From: Rhodocyclales bacterium
GTDB lineage: Bacteria; Pseudomonadota; Gammaproteobacteria; Burkholderiales; Rhodocyclaceae
DNA length: 64,000 bases
Assembly: GCA_016177805.1 (NCBI GenBank)
Contig: JACOUN010000054.1
Coordinates: forward strand, 1-64,000
Direction of reading: 5' to 3'
In this document: piece after piece, positions 10,008 to 21,340 of the stretch
How positions within the stretch are numbered: position 1 is the first letter of the stretch
How the letters are laid out: every line of letters starts with the position of its first letter
Program-made: the position numbers and the translations under genes
The notes under the pieces: model-generated
What the model saw: the letters and a program-made list of their open reading frames with translations, nothing else
Told to the model about the DNA's origin: nothing
The model's database searches: none

Positions 10008-11202
10008 CGATCGCCTCCGCCGGGTCAACCTTGAGCGCGGCCTGTATCGCCAGTACGCTGGCAAGGATGCACATCACCACCACCGCGACCAGCGCGCGCC
10101 CGGCATCACCGCTTTCGAGCAGCACATGGCGCGGAAAGATCGGCGCCCACACGGCGGCCGCGATCCGCCCCACAACGAAACCGATCAGCCCCAGCCCCAC
10201 CGCCTGCTGCACGATCATCGCGGCAATGCTGCGGTTGCGCGTGCCGATCAGCTTGAGTACCGCGATTTCGCGGATCTTGCCGATGGTGAGGGTGTAGATG
10301 ATGAAGGCGACTATCGCGGCGCTGACGATGGCCAGTATCACGAGGAACATGCCGATCTGGCGGGCCGAGGTTGCGATCAGCTTGCCCACCAGTATTTCTT
10401 CCATCTGTGCGCGGGTATACACCTGCAGGCGCAACCAGCGCCGGATCGGCTCGGCCACTTCCTCGGCGGCGTGGCCTCGCTCCAGGCGCACCAGCACTGC
10501 ATTCACGTAGGGGTTGACGCTTTGCGAGGCGATGACCGCATCGAGCAGGCCGGGCACGCCGGGGCGGTCGAACGCCGGATTCTCGGCGGTGTGGCGGCGC
10601 TGTTGCAGGATCGCGTCGTTATCCTTGAGAAACTGCGCTTGTTGTGCGTCCTTGAGCGGGATGAACACCATCGGGTCACCCCCCGACGACACCATGCGCC
10701 GGGTCAGGCCGACGATGGTGTACTCGTTGCGCCGCACGCCGATCCGCTCGCCCAGCGCGAAACCGGCCGCCACATCGGCCACCGCTTCATAGTGGCCGCG
10801 CGTGATGTGGCGCCCGGCCACCAGGCGTGTCGGCTGGCCGGGCTCGCCCGGACCGCCCGGCACCACGCCGACGATCATGGCGCGCACGTCGCGCCCCGCA
10901 TGCGTGATCTGGGTGGTGAGGTAGGTCACGTTGGCTGCCTGGGCCACGCCCGGCATGCCGACCACGCCGCGCCACACGTCGTCGCGGATGCTGGAGGATT
11001 CGGCGTACGGCCCCAGCGTGTCCTGCTGCACCACCCACAGATCGGCGCCGCTGTTGTCGAGCAGCACGCGGGCATCATCGACCATGCCGCGATACACCCC
11101 CGCCATGGTCAGCGTGACGCCGATCAGCAGACCCAGCCCGGCTCCGGTGAGCACGAACTTGCCCCAGCCGTGGAGGATGTCGCGCCCGGCCAGGCTGATC
11201 AC
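10000..11202 (-). CDS. ABC transporter permease, FtsX/MacB-like (DevC type)
   Basis: 400 residues. An N-terminal helix (FVLTGAGLGLLIGVTLTMAG) is followed by a periplasmic domain of about 230 residues with the MacB-like start GVYRGMVDDARVLLDNSGADLWVVQ, then three C-terminal helices with the FtsX signature REIAVLKLIGTRNRSI. The GTG start overlaps the adaptor stop (GTGA). Works with the neighbouring ATPase and membrane-fusion protein as an exporter; the cargo is unknown. Confidence 0.9.
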   Translation of the reverse strand: MISLAGRDILHGWGKFVLTGAGLGLLIGVTLTMAGVYRGMVDDARVLLDNSGADLWVVQQDTLGPYAESSSIRDDVWRGVVGMPGVAQAANVTYLTTQITHAGRDVRAMIVGVVPGGPGEPGQPTRLVAGRHITRGHYEAVADVAAGFALGERIGVRRNEYTIVGLTRRMVSSGGDPMVFIPLKDAQQAQFLKDNDAILQQRRHTAENPAFDRPGVPGLLDAVIASQSVNPYVNAVLVRLERGHAAEEVAEPIRRWLRLQVYTRAQMEEILVGKLIATSARQIGMFLVILAIVSAAIVAFIIYTLTIGKIREIAVLKLIGTRNRSIAAMIVQQAVGLGLIGFVVGRIAAAVWAPIFPRHVLLESGDAGRALVAVVVMCILASVLAIQAALKVDPAEAIGG

Positions 11203-12392
11203 GATGTCACTCCCGGCAAGCTGTCGACCACCCGCACGCGGCTGCGCGCACCGAGCGCGTGCTGGCTGTAGACCACCACCTGATCGCCGTCCTTGAGGCC
11301 GTCGAGTATCTGCACTCGACCGTCGAGATCGGCCGCGCCAGGCTCAACCGACCTGAAGCGCAGACCGTCGTCTTCCACTATCCAGACCCCCAGCACGCCG
11401 TCGTGTCTTTGCAGGCTTGCGTTCGGCACGCTCGGGCGGGACGGCAGCGGCGGCAGCATCACCGACACTTCCGCGAGTTCCCCGATCGGCGGCAACGCCT
11501 CGGGCATCACGTCGAACACCACCCGCGCGCGCAGCTCTTCGGTGACCGCGTCAGCCATCGGCTCGACCCGCACCAGCGTGCCGCTCAGGACCGTATCCGG
11601 GCGCGAGCGCATCACGATGCGTGCCGCCAGCCCGGCCTGCAAGCCTTGGGCACGCGCCTGGTCGACGCGCAGGTTGATCCACAGGGAAGCCGGATCGACC
11701 AGCTCGACCGCCGCCTGCCCGGCGACCAGGGTTGTTCCCGGATCAGCCAGCCGCGCCGCGACCAGGCCATCGACCGGTGCCACCAGATCCAGGCTGGCGC
11801 GCTGGCGCAGCAGCCCGTCGAGATCGGCTTGCAGGCGCGCGTGCTCGGCAGTCAGCGCATCACGATTGGCCCGTGCCGCACTGACTCCGGCATCCGCCAC
11901 GCTGACTTCCCGGACTTTCACATCCAGCGCCTCGGGGCTGACAAAGCGCACTTGCTGCAACTGCTGGTAGCGCCGCAGTTGCGCCTGGGCATGGGCGCGG
12001 TGGGCGGTGGCCTCCTCGACCTGGGCGACGGCGGCCAGCACGCTGGCAGCGGCGCGATCGATCGCCGCCTGCTGCGCGCGCAAGCGCTCGTCGAGATCGA
12101 CCGGGTCCATTTCACCGATCACCTGCCCGACCTGCACGCGCTCGCCCACATCGACATCCAGCCGCTTCAGCCGCCCCGCCACGGTAGGCCCGATACGATA
12201 GGTGTGGCGCGCTTCAACCGTTCCCACGCCGTACAGGGCTGGCGCGATGGCGCGGCTTTCGACGCGGATCACGGTGACCGGCACCGGCGCCAGCGGGCCG
12301 GTACGCACTCCGACGTACACAAACGCGGCGAGCAGCAGCGCCAGCACGGTCAGCAGCGCGAACGCGCTGCGGCTGAGCGGCAGGCGTTTCAT
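11199..12392 (-). CDS. HlyD/RND-type periplasmic adaptor (membrane fusion protein) of an ABC exporter
   Basis: 397 residues. One N-terminal membrane anchor (FALLTVLALLLAAFVYVGV) is followed by the lipoyl/barrel-sandwich half (YRIGPTVAGRLKRLDVDVGERV), an alpha-helical hairpin rich in Ala, Gln and Arg (about 90-190) and the second lipoyl half (DLVAPVDGLVAARLADPGTTL). It bridges an inner-membrane ABC pump to an outer-membrane factor, which is not encoded here. The ATG overlaps the TetR stop (ATGA) and is preceded by GGAG. Confidence 0.9.
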   Translation of the reverse strand: MKRLPLSRSAFALLTVLALLLAAFVYVGVRTGPLAPVPVTVIRVESRAIAPALYGVGTVEARHTYRIGPTVAGRLKRLDVDVGERVQVGQVIGEMDPVDLDERLRAQQAAIDRAAASVLAAVAQVEEATAHRAHAQAQLRRYQQLQQVRFVSPEALDVKVREVSVADAGVSAARANRDALTAEHARLQADLDGLLRQRASLDLVAPVDGLVAARLADPGTTLVAGQAAVELVDPASLWINLRVDQARAQGLQAGLAARIVMRSRPDTVLSGTLVRVEPMADAVTEELRARVVFDVMPEALPPIGELAEVSVMLPPLPSRPSVPNASLQRHDGVLGVWIVEDDGLRFRSVEPGAADLDGRVQILDGLKDGDQVVVYSQHALGARSRVRVVDSLPGVTS

Positions 12393-12997
12393 CGCGCGAC
12401 TCCGATGCCACGCCGGTATATCGCGAAGGCGCCCGCCGCATCGGTGCGGATACGCTGCGGGTCGCCCGCGAGCAGGGATTGCATCACCAGCCCTTGTATC
12501 GTTCCGATGAACAAGGTTGCGGCGGCTTGCACATCGGTTTCAGCCGCGATTTCGCCACCCGCCTGCCCTTGTTTGATCAACGCGCACAAGCGCTCGCCAT
12601 AACGACCGATGAGAGTACGGACCATGCGCTTGGCCGGGGTGTCGCCGGAGCGCTGCAGCTCGCCGAACATCATGCGTGGCACACCGGGGTGCCTGGCGAC
12701 GAAATCGACATGCGTCATGAACATCGCCTCCAGCGCGGCCAGCGGCGATTCCACCCCCTCGGCCGCCGCATCCAGTCGCGCCAGCAAACGCTCGGCCACC
12801 CACGCCATGACCGCCTCCCAGATCGCCTCCTTGCTCGGGAAGTGACGAAACAGCGCCCCCTGGGTCAGCTTCATGCGCGTGGCGATCGCGGCGGTGGTGA
12901 TTTCGCCTGGGTCCTGTTCCCCGGCAAGCTCGATGACCGCTTCGACCGTTACGGCCTTGCGCTCTTCCGCAGGGAGATGACGCGTTGTTGAAGACAT
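12389..12997 (-). CDS. TetR/AcrR-family transcriptional regulator
   Basis: 202 residues. The N-terminal helix-turn-helix is clear: EITTAAIATRMKLTQGALFRHFPSKEAIW. The ligand domain is divergent, as usual. It is the first gene of the exporter operon and has a perfect inverted repeat just upstream, so it probably represses itself and the pump genes until a ligand binds. The ATG at 12997 was chosen; the longer reading from 13066 runs through the operator region and adds no domain. Confidence 0.9.
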   Translation of the reverse strand: MSSTTRHLPAEERKAVTVEAVIELAGEQDPGEITTAAIATRMKLTQGALFRHFPSKEAIWEAVMAWVAERLLARLDAAAEGVESPLAALEAMFMTHVDFVARHPGVPRMMFGELQRSGDTPAKRMVRTLIGRYGERLCALIKQGQAGGEIAAETDVQAAATLFIGTIQGLVMQSLLAGDPQRIRTDAAGAFAIYRRGIGVAR

Positions 12998-13020
12998 GGC
13001 AGTTCCAGGATCAATAGTAA

Positions 13021-13036
13021 GTGAGTAGTTACTCAC
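13021..13036. promoter_or_regulatory. Probable TetR operator (16-bp inverted repeat)
   Basis: GTGAGTA-GT-TACTCAC has perfect 7-base arms and lies 24 bases upstream of the tetR start. The adjoining 10-base palindrome CACTATAGTG (13037-13046) contains a plausible -10 element. Size, symmetry and position are typical for TetR-family self-regulation. Confidence 0.7.
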
Positions 13037-13154
13037 CACTATAGTGTGCGTGTCACCCGTGGTCAACCAACCAACACAAACCCCCCCCCTTGGTCACGCG
13101 GACGGATTCCGCCCTTCCTGCCTTCGATGCACCATTGTTGGGAGTTGCGCTGGT

Positions 13155-13160
13155 TATACT
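13155..13160 (+). promoter_or_regulatory. metY: Possible -10 element of the metY promoter
   Basis: TATACT lies 39 bases before the metY start; no convincing -35 box is visible at the expected spacing (only TTGTTG at 13135). The upstream stretch contains a run of ten C residues near 13080-13089. Confidence 0.35.
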
Positions 13161-13198
13161 CTCCAACCCACACTCACAATTCGATCAAGGACTGCCTC

Positions 13199-14470
13199 AT
13201 GAAGCTCGAGACGCTCGCCGTGCACGGCGGCTACAGCCCGGACCCGACCACCAAGGCGGTCGCGGTGCCGATCTACCAGACCACCTCGTATGCGTTCGAC
13301 AACACCCAGCACGCCGCCGACCTGTTCGACCTCAAGGTGCAGGGCAACATCTACACCCGCATCATGAACCCGACCCAGGACGTGCTGGAAAAGCGCGTCG
13401 CGGCGATGGAGGGCGGGATCGCGGCGCTCGCGATGGCCTCCGGCATGGCCGCGATCACGGCTGCGATCCAGACCATCACCGAGGCTGGTGACAACATCGT
13501 CACCTCCAGCACCCTGTATGGTGGCACCTACAACCTGTTCGCCCACACCCTGCCGCAGTACGGCATCGAAGTCCGCTTTGCCGATTATCGCGACCCGGAT
13601 GCGTTCGAGAAGCTGATCGACGCCAAAACCAAGGCGGTCTATTGCGAGTCGGTCGGCAATCCGCTGGGCAACATCACCGACTTCGAAAAGCTGTGTGCCA
13701 TCGCGCACAAGCATGGGGTGCCGGTGATCGTCGACAACACCGTGCCCTCGCCCTATCTGTGCCGCCCGTTCGAGCACGGCGCCGACATCGTGGTGCATGC
13801 GCTGACCAAGTACCTGGGCGGACACGGCAACTCCATCGGCGGCATCATCGTCGACTCGGGCAAGTTCCCGTGGGCCGGGCACAAGGCGCGCTTCCCGCGC
13901 CTGAACGAACCGGACGTGTCGTACCACGGCGTGGTGTACACCGAGGCGCTCGGGCCGGCCGCCTACATCGGCCGCGCGCGCGTGGTGCCGTTGCGCAACA
14001 TGGGCGCGGCGATTTCGCCGTTCAACGCCTTCCTGATCCTGCAAGGCATCGAGACGCTGGCGCTGCGCATGGACCGTATCTGCGCCAACACGGTCAACAT
14101 CGCCAGGCATCTGCAAGGCCATGCCAAGGTCAATTGGGTGAACTACGCCGGGCTGGAGGACCACAAGGACTACCCGCTGGCGCAGAAGTACATGGGTGGG
14201 CGCGCCTCGGGCATCCTGACTTTCGGCGTCAAGGGCGGACTCGCCGCCGGCGCGCGCTTCCAGGACGCGTTGCAACTGATCACGCGCCTGGTCAACATCG
14301 GTGACGCCAAGTCCCTCGCCTGCCACCCGGCATCGACCACCCATCGTCAGCTCAACGCGGAAGAGATGGTCAAGGCCGGCGTCAGCGAAGACATGATCCG
14401 CCTGTCCATCGGTATCGAGCACGTCGACGACCTGATCGCCGACCTCGATCAGGCACTCGCAGCCGCCTGA
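13199..14470 (+). CDS. metY: O-acetylhomoserine aminocarboxypropyltransferase (sulfhydrylase)
   Basis: PLP enzyme that makes homocysteine from O-acetylhomoserine and sulfide. At 423 residues it has the length of MetY rather than MetB/MetC (about 380-400). The start KLETLAVHGGY and YTRIMNPTQDVLEKRVAAMEGG are typical. The PLP lysine is K204 in HALTKYLGGHGNSIGG, and the C-terminal region has SLACHPASTTHRQL. The ATG at 13199 follows AAGGA with good spacing. Transcribed away from the tetR operator region; no methionine genes are adjacent. Confidence 0.93.
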   Translation: MKLETLAVHGGYSPDPTTKAVAVPIYQTTSYAFDNTQHAADLFDLKVQGNIYTRIMNPTQDVLEKRVAAMEGGIAALAMASGMAAITAAIQTITEAGDNIVTSSTLYGGTYNLFAHTLPQYGIEVRFADYRDPDAFEKLIDAKTKAVYCESVGNPLGNITDFEKLCAIAHKHGVPVIVDNTVPSPYLCRPFEHGADIVVHALTKYLGGHGNSIGGIIVDSGKFPWAGHKARFPRLNEPDVSYHGVVYTEALGPAAYIGRARVVPLRNMGAAISPFNAFLILQGIETLALRMDRICANTVNIARHLQGHAKVNWVNYAGLEDHKDYPLAQKYMGGRASGILTFGVKGGLAAGARFQDALQLITRLVNIGDAKSLACHPASTTHRQLNAEEMVKAGVSEDMIRLSIGIEHVDDLIADLDQALAAA

Positions 14471-14482
14471 TCGCAGCCCGCG

Positions 14483-14532
14483 CGGACCGGGGCAACCCCG
14501 GTCCGATTCGCCCCCGCCGGACGCCGTCCGGC
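14483..14532 (+). terminator. Two GC-rich hairpins downstream of metY
   Basis: CGGACCGGGG-CAA-CCCCGGTCCG (14483-14505) is a perfect 10-bp stem. It is followed by GCCGGAC-GCC-GTCCGGC (14516-14532). Neither has a clear T-tract, so termination is likely but not certain. The remaining bases to 14713 show nothing else recognisable. Confidence 0.45.
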
Positions 14533-14713
14533 TTCGGCCATCCCTTCAGGATCACCACCTGGCGCGCGTTTGCGCCTTACACCTGTCGCGTTTGCATATC
14601 GTTGCAAATTTGACGGCGGGTAGTTTCTTGCCTGCGGTCGATTGCTATGATCGGCCGTCGACTACGCTTCCTTTCAAACAAATGACGAACCCGCAATCAG
14701 GGATGACCCGAAC

Positions 14714-17275
14714 ATGAATCTGCAAAGGTTCATCGTCCTGACTTCGGTCGCGGTTGGCGCCGTGTTTCTCGGCGGTAGCTGGATATCGGTCGGTGCCACC
14801 TTCGAGTCCCTGTTTCGTGACCAATCCAGAGCGCAGTCGGAGGAAATCGCCCGCATCACCTTCGCGTCGATGAACGAAATCATGAGCAAGGGGTGGTCGC
14901 GCAGTCAGGCCGAGCGCTTTCTCGCCGCGCTGCGCAGCAACCATGCAAATTCTGGGCTGTCGGTCGAGTTGTATCGCAGCCCGGTGGTCGAGGAGATCTT
15001 CGGCACCATAGAACAGCCCGCGATCGCGACCAACGTACGCCGGGCCTTCGATTCCGGACAGCGTGTGGACGACGACTTTGAACAGAGCTATCGCAGCGCC
15101 TTCCCCCTGGTGGCCGAAGAACGCTGTCTGCGCTGCCACGACAATGCCGCCACCGGCGACGTGCTGGGGGTGATGGAAATCCGCCAGGCCTATGGTGATC
15201 CACTACGCGCGGCCCGCATAGCGTTCTACCGCAATTCGACCCCCAGCCTGTTGCTGGCCGCGCTGATCGCCTGCATCGCGGTGTGGTGGGTCGGGAGAAG
15301 GATCTCGCGTGGGGTGAACAACGTCCAGTCCAGCCTTGACTCCATCAGCAAGGTGGCTGATCTGCGCAACTTCGAGGTCAGGCCGCAAAGACACGGGCTG
15401 GATGAGTTGGACCGGATACAGGGCTCGATCACGGCGCTGGCGACCCGGTTGCGTTCCATCGCGGTGGACAAGGACATCCTGATGTTCGAGATCGGCTTGC
15501 TCGAACGCTTCGTGATCACCTCGGAGGTGATACGCGACTGGCACGAATATGTGACCCAGTTGCTGGCGGACATCAACTCCATCCTGTACGCCCCGGTGCT
15601 GTTCTCGGTCTTCCAGATCGACGACGAATTGTTCGACATCGAGATCTTCTGGCATTCCACCCCGACACCGGCCTATCGTGCCCGCATCGAGTCGTCGGTC
15701 GCGGCGGCCATGCGGCAGGACCCGCGCTTCAACGCACCGGCATCGGTCAACATCCGCCACCACAACGCGACCGAGCATCAAGGCGACCTCGCGATCGACG
15801 ATACCCACCTCGAACTACAGGTCAAATCGTACTTCGTGGACAAACCCACGATCGGCAGCATCGTCGGCATCGGCGTGCATTCGGACACGCTGCGTGAGCC
15901 GACCCAGCACCTGGTGCTCGACAGCATCCTGTCCACGCTGCTCAACGTGGTCGGTTCCATCAAGGCCATCCACAAGTACACGCGCGATCTCGAGTACTAC
16001 GCGACCCGTGACCCGCTCACCGATCTGTACAACCAGCGCGTGTTCTGGGAACTGCTCAACTACGAGATCTCGCGCTGCGAGCGGCACGGCAACCGGGCCA
16101 CGCTGCTGATGCTCGACCTGGACAACTTCAAGCTGATCAACGACCACTTCGGCCACGCCACCGGCGACCTGTTCCTGCAGGCCTTCACCCGCTCGGTGAG
16201 CGCGGCCCTGCGCGGTGGCGATATCTTTGCCCGCTATGGCGGTGACGAATTCGTCGTGCTGCTGCCTGAAACCGATCTGGAGCAGGGGCATACGGTCGCG
16301 ATGCGGGTACTGGACGCGGCCCGCGCCACGGTGGTCGACCTTGGCGCGCAAGGCAAGGCGGCCGCGACCGTATCGATCGGGATCGCGGTGTACCCGGACC
16401 ATGCGGGCAACGCGAAAGACATGTTCCTGTTCGCCGACACGCTGATGTACAAGGCCAAGTCCGAAGGCAAGGAACGGATCAGCCTGCCGACCAAGGACGA
16501 CGTGATGGAAGTGTTCCGCAACATCACCGATACCGGCGTCGCGGTCGTGAACGCGATCAACGAGCGGCGCATCGTTCCGTTCTTCCAGCCCATCGTGCAT
16601 ATCGCCGGCCAGTTTCAGAATGCGGTCGAAGTCCTGTCACGCATCGAGATCGACGGCAAGCTGATGCGGGCCGATCAGTTCATCGAAATCGCCGAAAAGA
16701 TGAGCATGATCCACCGCCTCGACGCCATCGTGATGGAGAAGGCGCTGGACGCAATCGCGTGCAGCGGCTTTCAGGGGCCGGTGTTCTTCAACCTCTCGCC
16801 GCGCGCATTGCTGCTGTCCGAATTCACCCAGACCCTGCGCGGCATCGTGCGCCAATCCGGGGTGCCGCCCGAGCGTATCGTGTTCGAGATCACCGAACGC
16901 GACACGGTCAAGAATCTGTCCTTGCTGGAGCGCTTCCTTGCCGACCTCAAGGCCGAGGGCTTCCGCCTCGCGATCGATGACTTCGGCTCCGGGTTCTCGT
17001 CATTCCACTACCTGCGACGCTTTCAGTTCGACTTCCTGAAGATCGAAGGCGACTTCGTCGCCAACATGATCGCCAGCAAGCGCGACCGCATCTTCGTGCG
17101 CTCGATCAACGAACTCGCGCGCTCGCTCGGCATACAGGTGATCGCCGAATACGTCGAATCCGCCGAAGTGCTGGCGCTGCTCAAGGAACTGCGCATCGAC
17201 TACGCGCAGGGCTATCACGTCGGACGCCCGAGCCAGGATCTACCCGTCGCACACAGTACCAGGATCGCGCTGTAA
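14714..17275 (+). CDS. Membrane sensor with periplasmic haem motif (DUF3365-like), GGDEF and EAL domains
   Basis: 853 residues. Helix 1 is about 7-27 and helix 2 about 177-195. The periplasmic region between them resembles DUF3365/Tll0287 sensors and has a c-type haem motif, C138-L-R-C141-H142. Then come a HAMP-like linker, a GAF-like region (about 250-410), a GGDEF domain (motif YGGDEFVVLLPE intact, preceded by DPLTDLYN) and an EAL domain to the end. The EAL signature reads EVL; the other metal and catalytic residues look kept (NLSP, ITERD, IDDFGSG, LKIEGDF, AEYVES, YAQGY). It likely turns redox, oxygen or NO sensing into a change in cyclic di-GMP. Whether the EAL half is active or only regulatory is open. 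Confidence 0.88.
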   Translation: MNLQRFIVLTSVAVGAVFLGGSWISVGATFESLFRDQSRAQSEEIARITFASMNEIMSKGWSRSQAERFLAALRSNHANSGLSVELYRSPVVEEIFGTIEQPAIATNVRRAFDSGQRVDDDFEQSYRSAFPLVAEERCLRCHDNAATGDVLGVMEIRQAYGDPLRAARIAFYRNSTPSLLLAALIACIAVWWVGRRISRGVNNVQSSLDSISKVADLRNFEVRPQRHGLDELDRIQGSITALATRLRSIAVDKDILMFEIGLLERFVITSEVIRDWHEYVTQLLADINSILYAPVLFSVFQIDDELFDIEIFWHSTPTPAYRARIESSVAAAMRQDPRFNAPASVNIRHHNATEHQGDLAIDDTHLELQVKSYFVDKPTIGSIVGIGVHSDTLREPTQHLVLDSILSTLLNVVGSIKAIHKYTRDLEYYATRDPLTDLYNQRVFWELLNYEISRCERHGNRATLLMLDLDNFKLINDHFGHATGDLFLQAFTRSVSAALRGGDIFARYGGDEFVVLLPETDLEQGHTVAMRVLDAARATVVDLGAQGKAAATVSIGIAVYPDHAGNAKDMFLFADTLMYKAKSEGKERISLPTKDDVMEVFRNITDTGVAVVNAINERRIVPFFQPIVHIAGQFQNAVEVLSRIEIDGKLMRADQFIEIAEKMSMIHRLDAIVMEKALDAIACSGFQGPVFFNLSPRALLLSEFTQTLRGIVRQSGVPPERIVFEITERDTVKNLSLLERFLADLKAEGFRLAIDDFGSGFSSFHYLRRFQFDFLKIEGDFVANMIASKRDRIFVRSINELARSLGIQVIAEYVESAEVLALLKELRIDYAQGYHVGRPSQDLPVAHSTRIAL

Positions 17276-17379
17276 CCCATGCAAACCGGACGCATCGATT
17301 CAACTGCAACGAACAAGAATCAAATAACAGCAATAAATAATATTCATACAGTCACACTTACTTGAAGAAAGGGGTTCTC

Positions 17380-19380
17380 ATGTTCGGCAAGTCAACGTCC
17401 GTGGCGACGAGGTTGAGCCTCGTGCTCGCCACCGCCATCACCCTGCTCCTGGTCGGCTCTTCATTCGTGCTGTCGCGTACGCTCGCCGACCAGCTCGAAG
17501 TCAAGTCATTGCAGTCCCTGAAGAACACCAACCGGGTCATCGTCGACATGATCGACGCTTACGACGGCGAACTGAACGCGCAAATCCGCCGCCTCGGGCG
17601 TCTGTTTTCCGCCCGATACCCCGAACACTTCCAGCTCGACAGCGGCGGAACCCTGCAGCACGGAAACACCCCGATCACCTACCAGGACACCACCGGCCCC
17701 GACCGGTTCACCGAGCTGGCAGGCGTGGCGGCCACGGTGTTGACACGCAAAGGGGATGATTTCGAACGTACTTCGACATCCATCACCGACACCTCCGGCA
17801 AGCGCGCGTCGGGTGTTCCGCTGGGTCCCGACCATCCGGCCGTCCCCCGTCTGCTCAAGGGCGAGTCCTACACCGGCAAGGCCAGCATGCTGGGGCGCGA
17901 CTTCATGACCCACTACATCCCGATCAAGGGCAACGATGGGCAGGTCATCGGCGCGTTCTTTGTCGGCCTGGACTTTACCGAGGGGCTGGCGACGCTGAAG
18001 AAGAAAGTCCTCGCGGTCAAGATCGGCGAGACCGGCTACCCCTACGCCCTCGACATCGGCCGCGACAAGGGGGTGCTGACCATACACCCCGCCAAGGAAG
18101 GCACCTCGTTACTCGACACACGCGACAGCGCGGGCAAGAACTTCGTGGCCGAGATGATCGAGAAGAAGGACGGCGTCATCACCTACTGGTGGCAGAACCC
18201 TGGCGATGCCGAGGCGCGCGAAAAGATCGTGGTCTTCACCCATTTTCCGCAATGGAACTGGCTGATCGCCTCGGGTAGCTACCTCGACGAATTCAACGGC
18301 GAAGCCAAGGCCGCCGGTCGCGGCATGCTGTGGTTGTCGGTGGGCCTGATCCCGGTCATGGCCCTGTTGATCTGGCTGTGCACCCGCGTCTGGATTGCCC
18401 GTCCGCTCAACGATGCGGTCGCCCTCACCCGCCAGGTGGCGGATGGCAATTTCTCGATGAACATCGAGGCGCGCTCCAACGACGAAGTGGGCTCGCTGAT
18501 GCGCGCGCTCTCCACCATGGTCAAGGATTTGCGCACCATGCTCGATGAAGTGCGCACCGCGGCCACGTCGGTGGCGACCGATGCGCATCAACTGACCGGT
18601 GCGGCCGACTGCGTTGCCGAACGTTCCGCCGAACAAAGCGACGCCGCTTCCAGCATGGCGGCAGCAGTGGAGCAGATGAGCACCAGCATCGATGTGATCG
18701 CCGAACATGCCGGCGATGCACGTTCGGTCACCGATGAATCGCACACCATTTCGACGCAAAGCGCGCACACGATAGAGCAAACCGTGCAGGCCATGACCCG
18801 CATCGCCGCAACCGTGCGCCAGTCGTCCGAAACCATCGTCAACCTGGGCAAGGAATCCCGCGCGATTTCCGCGATCGCCGACGTGATCAAGGATATTGCC
18901 GATCAGACCAACCTCCTGGCACTGAACGCCGCGATCGAAGCGGCGCGCGCGGGCGAAGCCGGACGTGGCTTTGCGGTGGTGGCCGACGAGGTAAGAAAGC
19001 TCGCGGAACGGACCACCAACTCGACCCTGGAGATCAACGAAATGATAGGACGCATCCAGCAAGGAACACAGCGCGCCGTCGACCACATGGAATCAGGCGT
19101 CACCGAAGTCGATCGCGGCGTGCAACTGGCCGACGAAGCCCGGACAGCGATCCAGCGCATCAAGGACGGCGCCCAGCGGGTGGCTCAAGCGGTGTCGACC
19201 ATCTCCAGTGCGATCAACGAGCAAAGCGTGGCCAGCGCCAGCGTGGCCCAGGGGCTGGAGAGAATCGCGCAGATGACCGAGCAGAACAACGGCAGCGCCC
19301 AGGAAACGGCGCGTTCGGCCCAGCAGTTGCAAGGGGTCGCCAGCCGCCTGCACCGCAACGTCGAGCGTTTCCGCACCTGA
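17380..19380 (+). CDS. Methyl-accepting chemotaxis protein with periplasmic Cache domain
   Basis: 666 residues. An N-terminal helix ([21 protein letters not shown]), a large periplasmic sensor and a second helix ([23 protein letters not shown]) are followed by HAMP and the signalling domain. The sensor is of the Cache_3-Cache_2 type: [30 protein letters not shown] and [25 protein letters not shown]. The hairpin tip sequence ([20 protein letters not shown]) is fully conserved. The ATG at 17380 is preceded by AAAGGGG. Ligands of such Cache receptors are usually small organic acids; none can be named. Confidence 0.92.
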   Translation: MFGKSTSVATRLSLVLATAITLLLVGSSFVLSRTLADQLEVKSLQSLKNTNRVIVDMIDAYDGELNAQIRRLGRLFSARYPEHFQLDSGGTLQHGNTPITYQDTTGPDRFTELAGVAATVLTRKGDDFERTSTSITDTSGKRASGVPLGPDHPAVPRLLKGESYTGKASMLGRDFMTHYIPIKGNDGQVIGAFFVGLDFTEGLATLKKKVLAVKIGETGYPYALDIGRDKGVLTIHPAKEGTSLLDTRDSAGKNFVAEMIEKKDGVITYWWQNPGDAEAREKIVVFTHFPQWNWLIASGSYLDEFNGEAKAAGRGMLWLSVGLIPVMALLIWLCTRVWIARPLNDAVALTRQVADGNFSMNIEARSNDEVGSLMRALSTMVKDLRTMLDEVRTAATSVATDAHQLTGAADCVAERSAEQSDAASSMAAAVEQMSTSIDVIAEHAGDARSVTDESHTISTQSAHTIEQTVQAMTRIAATVRQSSETIVNLGKESRAISAIADVIKDIADQTNLLALNAAIEAARAGEAGRGFAVVADEVRKLAERTTNSTLEINEMIGRIQQGTQRAVDHMESGVTEVDRGVQLADEARTAIQRIKDGAQRVAQAVSTISSAINEQSVASASVAQGLERIAQMTEQNNGSAQETARSAQQLQGVASRLHRNVERFRT

Positions 19381-19391
19381 GACACGAGCCG

Positions 19392-19417
19392 AAAAAAAAA
19401 GGGGGGCATCGCCCCCC
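19392..19417. terminator. Intrinsic terminator between the chemoreceptor and nirS (convergent)
   Basis: GGGGGGC-ATC-GCCCCCC (19401-19417) is flanked by nine A residues on its left. Read on the minus strand it is a stem followed by a nine-base T-tract, an excellent nirS terminator. On the plus strand it follows the chemoreceptor with a weaker T-rich tail. Confidence 0.88.
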
Positions 19418-19454
19418 TGTTCATTTCTGATGCGACCGAGTTGTTACATCAAAC

Positions 19455-21254
<1,800 letters not shown>

Positions 21255-21279
21255 TTAGTCGTGTATTCGATCACCCATG

Positions 21280-21293
21280 TTGACCAAAGTCAA
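21280..21293. promoter_or_regulatory. FNR/Dnr-family binding site upstream of nirS
   Basis: TTGAC-CAAA-GTCAA is a perfect inverted repeat with 4-base spacer, close to the FNR/Anr/Dnr consensus TTGAT-N4-ATCAA. It lies in the gap between the NosR-like gene and nirS, 87 bases from the nirS start, a distance consistent with activation from about -41.5. Regulation by low oxygen and NO/nitrite is the expected role. Confidence 0.75.
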
Positions 21294-21340
21294 TTTCAGC
21301 CGGGATCGAAACACGTTACGCGCCATCCCGCTCCTGCATG

